Source: Lachnospiraceae bacterium UBA4711 (GTDB lineage Bacteria; Bacillota; Clostridia; Lachnospirales; Lachnospiraceae). From it: a stretch of DNA of 6,676 nucleotides. The first letter of the stretch is position 1. Each line of letters begins with the position of its first letter. Where the stretch lies: contig DHJV01000053.1 of assembly GCA_002404515.1 (NCBI GenBank), positions 17,101-23,776 of the forward strand, read 5' to 3'. A program made the translations under genes and the position numbers. The notes under the pieces were generated by a model. That model did not search any database, was not told where the DNA came from, and saw only the letters and a list, made by a program, of their open reading frames with translations. Shown here piece after piece: positions 5,722 to 6,676 of this stretch.

Positions 5722-6336
5722 TCACTTTATCATATATAGTATCTGTGTTTCTGTCTCAGGAGAGGTAAATGCAATGGAATAAGAATACCCATCCTTTTGC
5801 CAGATTGCTAACACATACCCAGATGCATCGCCCTTCAATGTTACTACGCTGTCATCGGTCTGCACTTCCTTTACGTCGTCATATACATTATAATCACCGG
5901 AAATGTCTGTATTACCCTGTGTTACACGATACAACGCTGTCTGTGATGTCCCTTCATAACTTATCTCTGCATATTCTTTCCAGCAAGCATAATACGTTGT
6001 CTTTTCTACCTCAAATGGCAGATTATTCAGCTCTGTAACTGTAAATCCCAATACTCTTGACAATTCATCCACGGAAGTACATTCTGTTACATCATATACA
6101 ACTGCAACTGTATTTTCCTCCGTTGTTCCTTCACTATCATGCCGCATATTCTTTCCTACCAATACACCTGCCACCAATGCCATACATATACACGCCACTG
6201 CAATTGCTGGAATTAGATTCCGTCCGAAGTACTTCTGTGCAACGGATTCGTGCATGGCTGAACGTACCCTTGTTTTCATCGCTTCTGTCACATAAACATG
6301 CTCCATGATTTCATGATATTTATCACTCAAAGTCAT
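5722..6336 (-). CDS. Single-pass membrane protein, probable anti-sigma factor
   Basis: This 204-residue protein has a cytoplasmic N-terminal region (about 1-40, rich in Met, Lys and Glu), one membrane helix (about 41-61, LIPAIAVACICMALVAGVLVG) and an extracytoplasmic domain (about 62-204). The outer domain ends in repeated aromatic beta-like segments such as YVLAIW and GYSYSIAF, loosely resembling DUF4367-type domains found on clostridial anti-sigma proteins. It lacks the zinc-binding HxxxCxxC of ZAS-class anti-sigmas. Its start overlaps the end of the ECF sigma gene by 14 bases, with GGAGGAG 4 bases before the ATG, so the pair is co-translated. Position plus topology support sequestration of the sigma factor at the membrane and release on an outside signal. 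The signal is unknown. No strong terminator follows. Confidence 0.8.
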   Translation of the reverse strand: MTLSDKYHEIMEHVYVTEAMKTRVRSAMHESVAQKYFGRNLIPAIAVACICMALVAGVLVGKNMRHDSEGTTEENTVAVVYDVTECTSVDELSRVLGFTVTELNNLPFEVEKTTYYACWKEYAEISYEGTSQTALYRVTQGNTDISGDYNVYDDVKEVQTDDSVVTLKGDASGYVLAIWQKDGYSYSIAFTSPETETQILYMIK

Positions 6337-6676
6337 ACACCTCCTCCAATATTTCTCTCAACATCTGTCTCCCTCTGGATAGATCTGACCGCACGCTTCC
6401 TTCTTTCCGGCACAAAATGCGCGCAATCTCTTTGGTTGAATATCCTTCATAATAAAATAAATGAATCGCTTCACGATATTTTTCTGGAAGCTGCTTCACG
6501 GCGTCCCATACATAAGACAGATCATCCCTGCGCTCTTGCGACAATTGCTCCTCCAATTCATCTGTCTGTCGAATCCGGTTATACTCGATTTTATTTTTAC
6601 TTTTATTTGCTGCCACACGCAGAAGCCATGCTTTTTCATGTTTTTGATTCAGCAATCTCGGTTTATCCTGTATGTA
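6323..6676 (-). CDS. ECF-type RNA polymerase sigma factor, 3' part (5' end outside the window)
   Basis: The visible 117 residues are the C-terminal part of a sigma-70 family ECF factor; the frame stays open through the right edge. KAWLLRVAANKSKN (visible residues about 15-28) is the end of region 2. A variable acidic linker follows, then region 4 from about residue 55. Region 4 includes LPEKYREAIHLFYYEGYS and the helix-turn-helix KEIARILCRKEGSVRSDLSRGR, ending RQMLREIL. The codon at 6653-6655 is TTG (leucine) and not a credible start, because the reading upstream continues the family pattern (YIQDKPRLLNQKHEKAW). Stop and start overlap with the next gene, the presumed anti-sigma factor. ECF factors of this type direct envelope- or peptide-stress regulons in Firmicutes; the target here is unknown. 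Confidence 0.9.
   Translation of the reverse strand, partial: YIQDKPRLLNQKHEKAWLLRVAANKSKNKIEYNRIRQTDELEEQLSQERRDDLSYVWDAVKQLPEKYREAIHLFYYEGYSTKEIARILCRKEGSVRSDLSRGRQMLREILEEVYDFE

Overview
This 6.7 kb stretch looks like chromosomal DNA of a low-GC Gram-positive Clostridia, most likely a Lachnospiraceae-type gut anaerobe. That placement is an inference from AT-rich SigA-like promoters, strong GGAGG-type ribosome binding sites, and protein families typical of that group (LrgA/LrgB, DUF2304 beside a GT2 enzyme, an ECF sigma factor with a one-pass anti-sigma partner, a flotillin). All eight protein genes lie on the minus strand; the only plus-strand gene is a tRNA-Gly(CCC). I see no mobile element, CRISPR array or other sign of recent transfer.

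Read in the direction of transcription (right to left), the window starts with the 3' part of an ECF sigma factor gene (6323-6676, cut by the edge). It overlaps by 14 bases a gene for a single-pass membrane protein that is probably its anti-sigma factor (5722-6336). Next, with its own extended -10 promoter, comes a long SPFH/flotillin gene (4080-5597; the start is fixed by a GGAGGG site). It ends at a strong intrinsic terminator (4018-4050) that faces the end of the convergent tRNA gene (3931-4001).

A compact divergent promoter region (about 3826-3921) drives the tRNA to the right and a four-gene operon to the left: a GT2-like glycosyltransferase (2959-3789), a dolichyl/polyprenyl-phosphate-sugar-synthase-like GT2 (2204-2920), a three-pass DUF2304 membrane protein (1829-2197) and a small unrecognised soluble protein (1363-1839). 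Spacing shrinks from 38 to 6 bases and then to an 11-base overlap, which suggests translational coupling. The likely theme is lipid-linked sugar or cell-surface glycan synthesis.

At the left end, lrgA and lrgB (838-1215 and 149-841) overlap by four bases and share a near-perfect SigA promoter. Directly downstream of the -10 box, covering the predicted start of transcription, is a perfect 13-bp inverted repeat with a 3-base spacer. Each arm contains TGGT-N3-ACCA, the operator type of FadR-subfamily GntR regulators such as PdhR and LldR. LrgAB relatives in Bacillus subtilis (PftAB) and Streptococcus mutans take up pyruvate, so pyruvate- or lactate-responsive control is an attractive hypothesis. 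This is the most informative signal in the window; I found no clear evidence for a wholly new multi-gene system.
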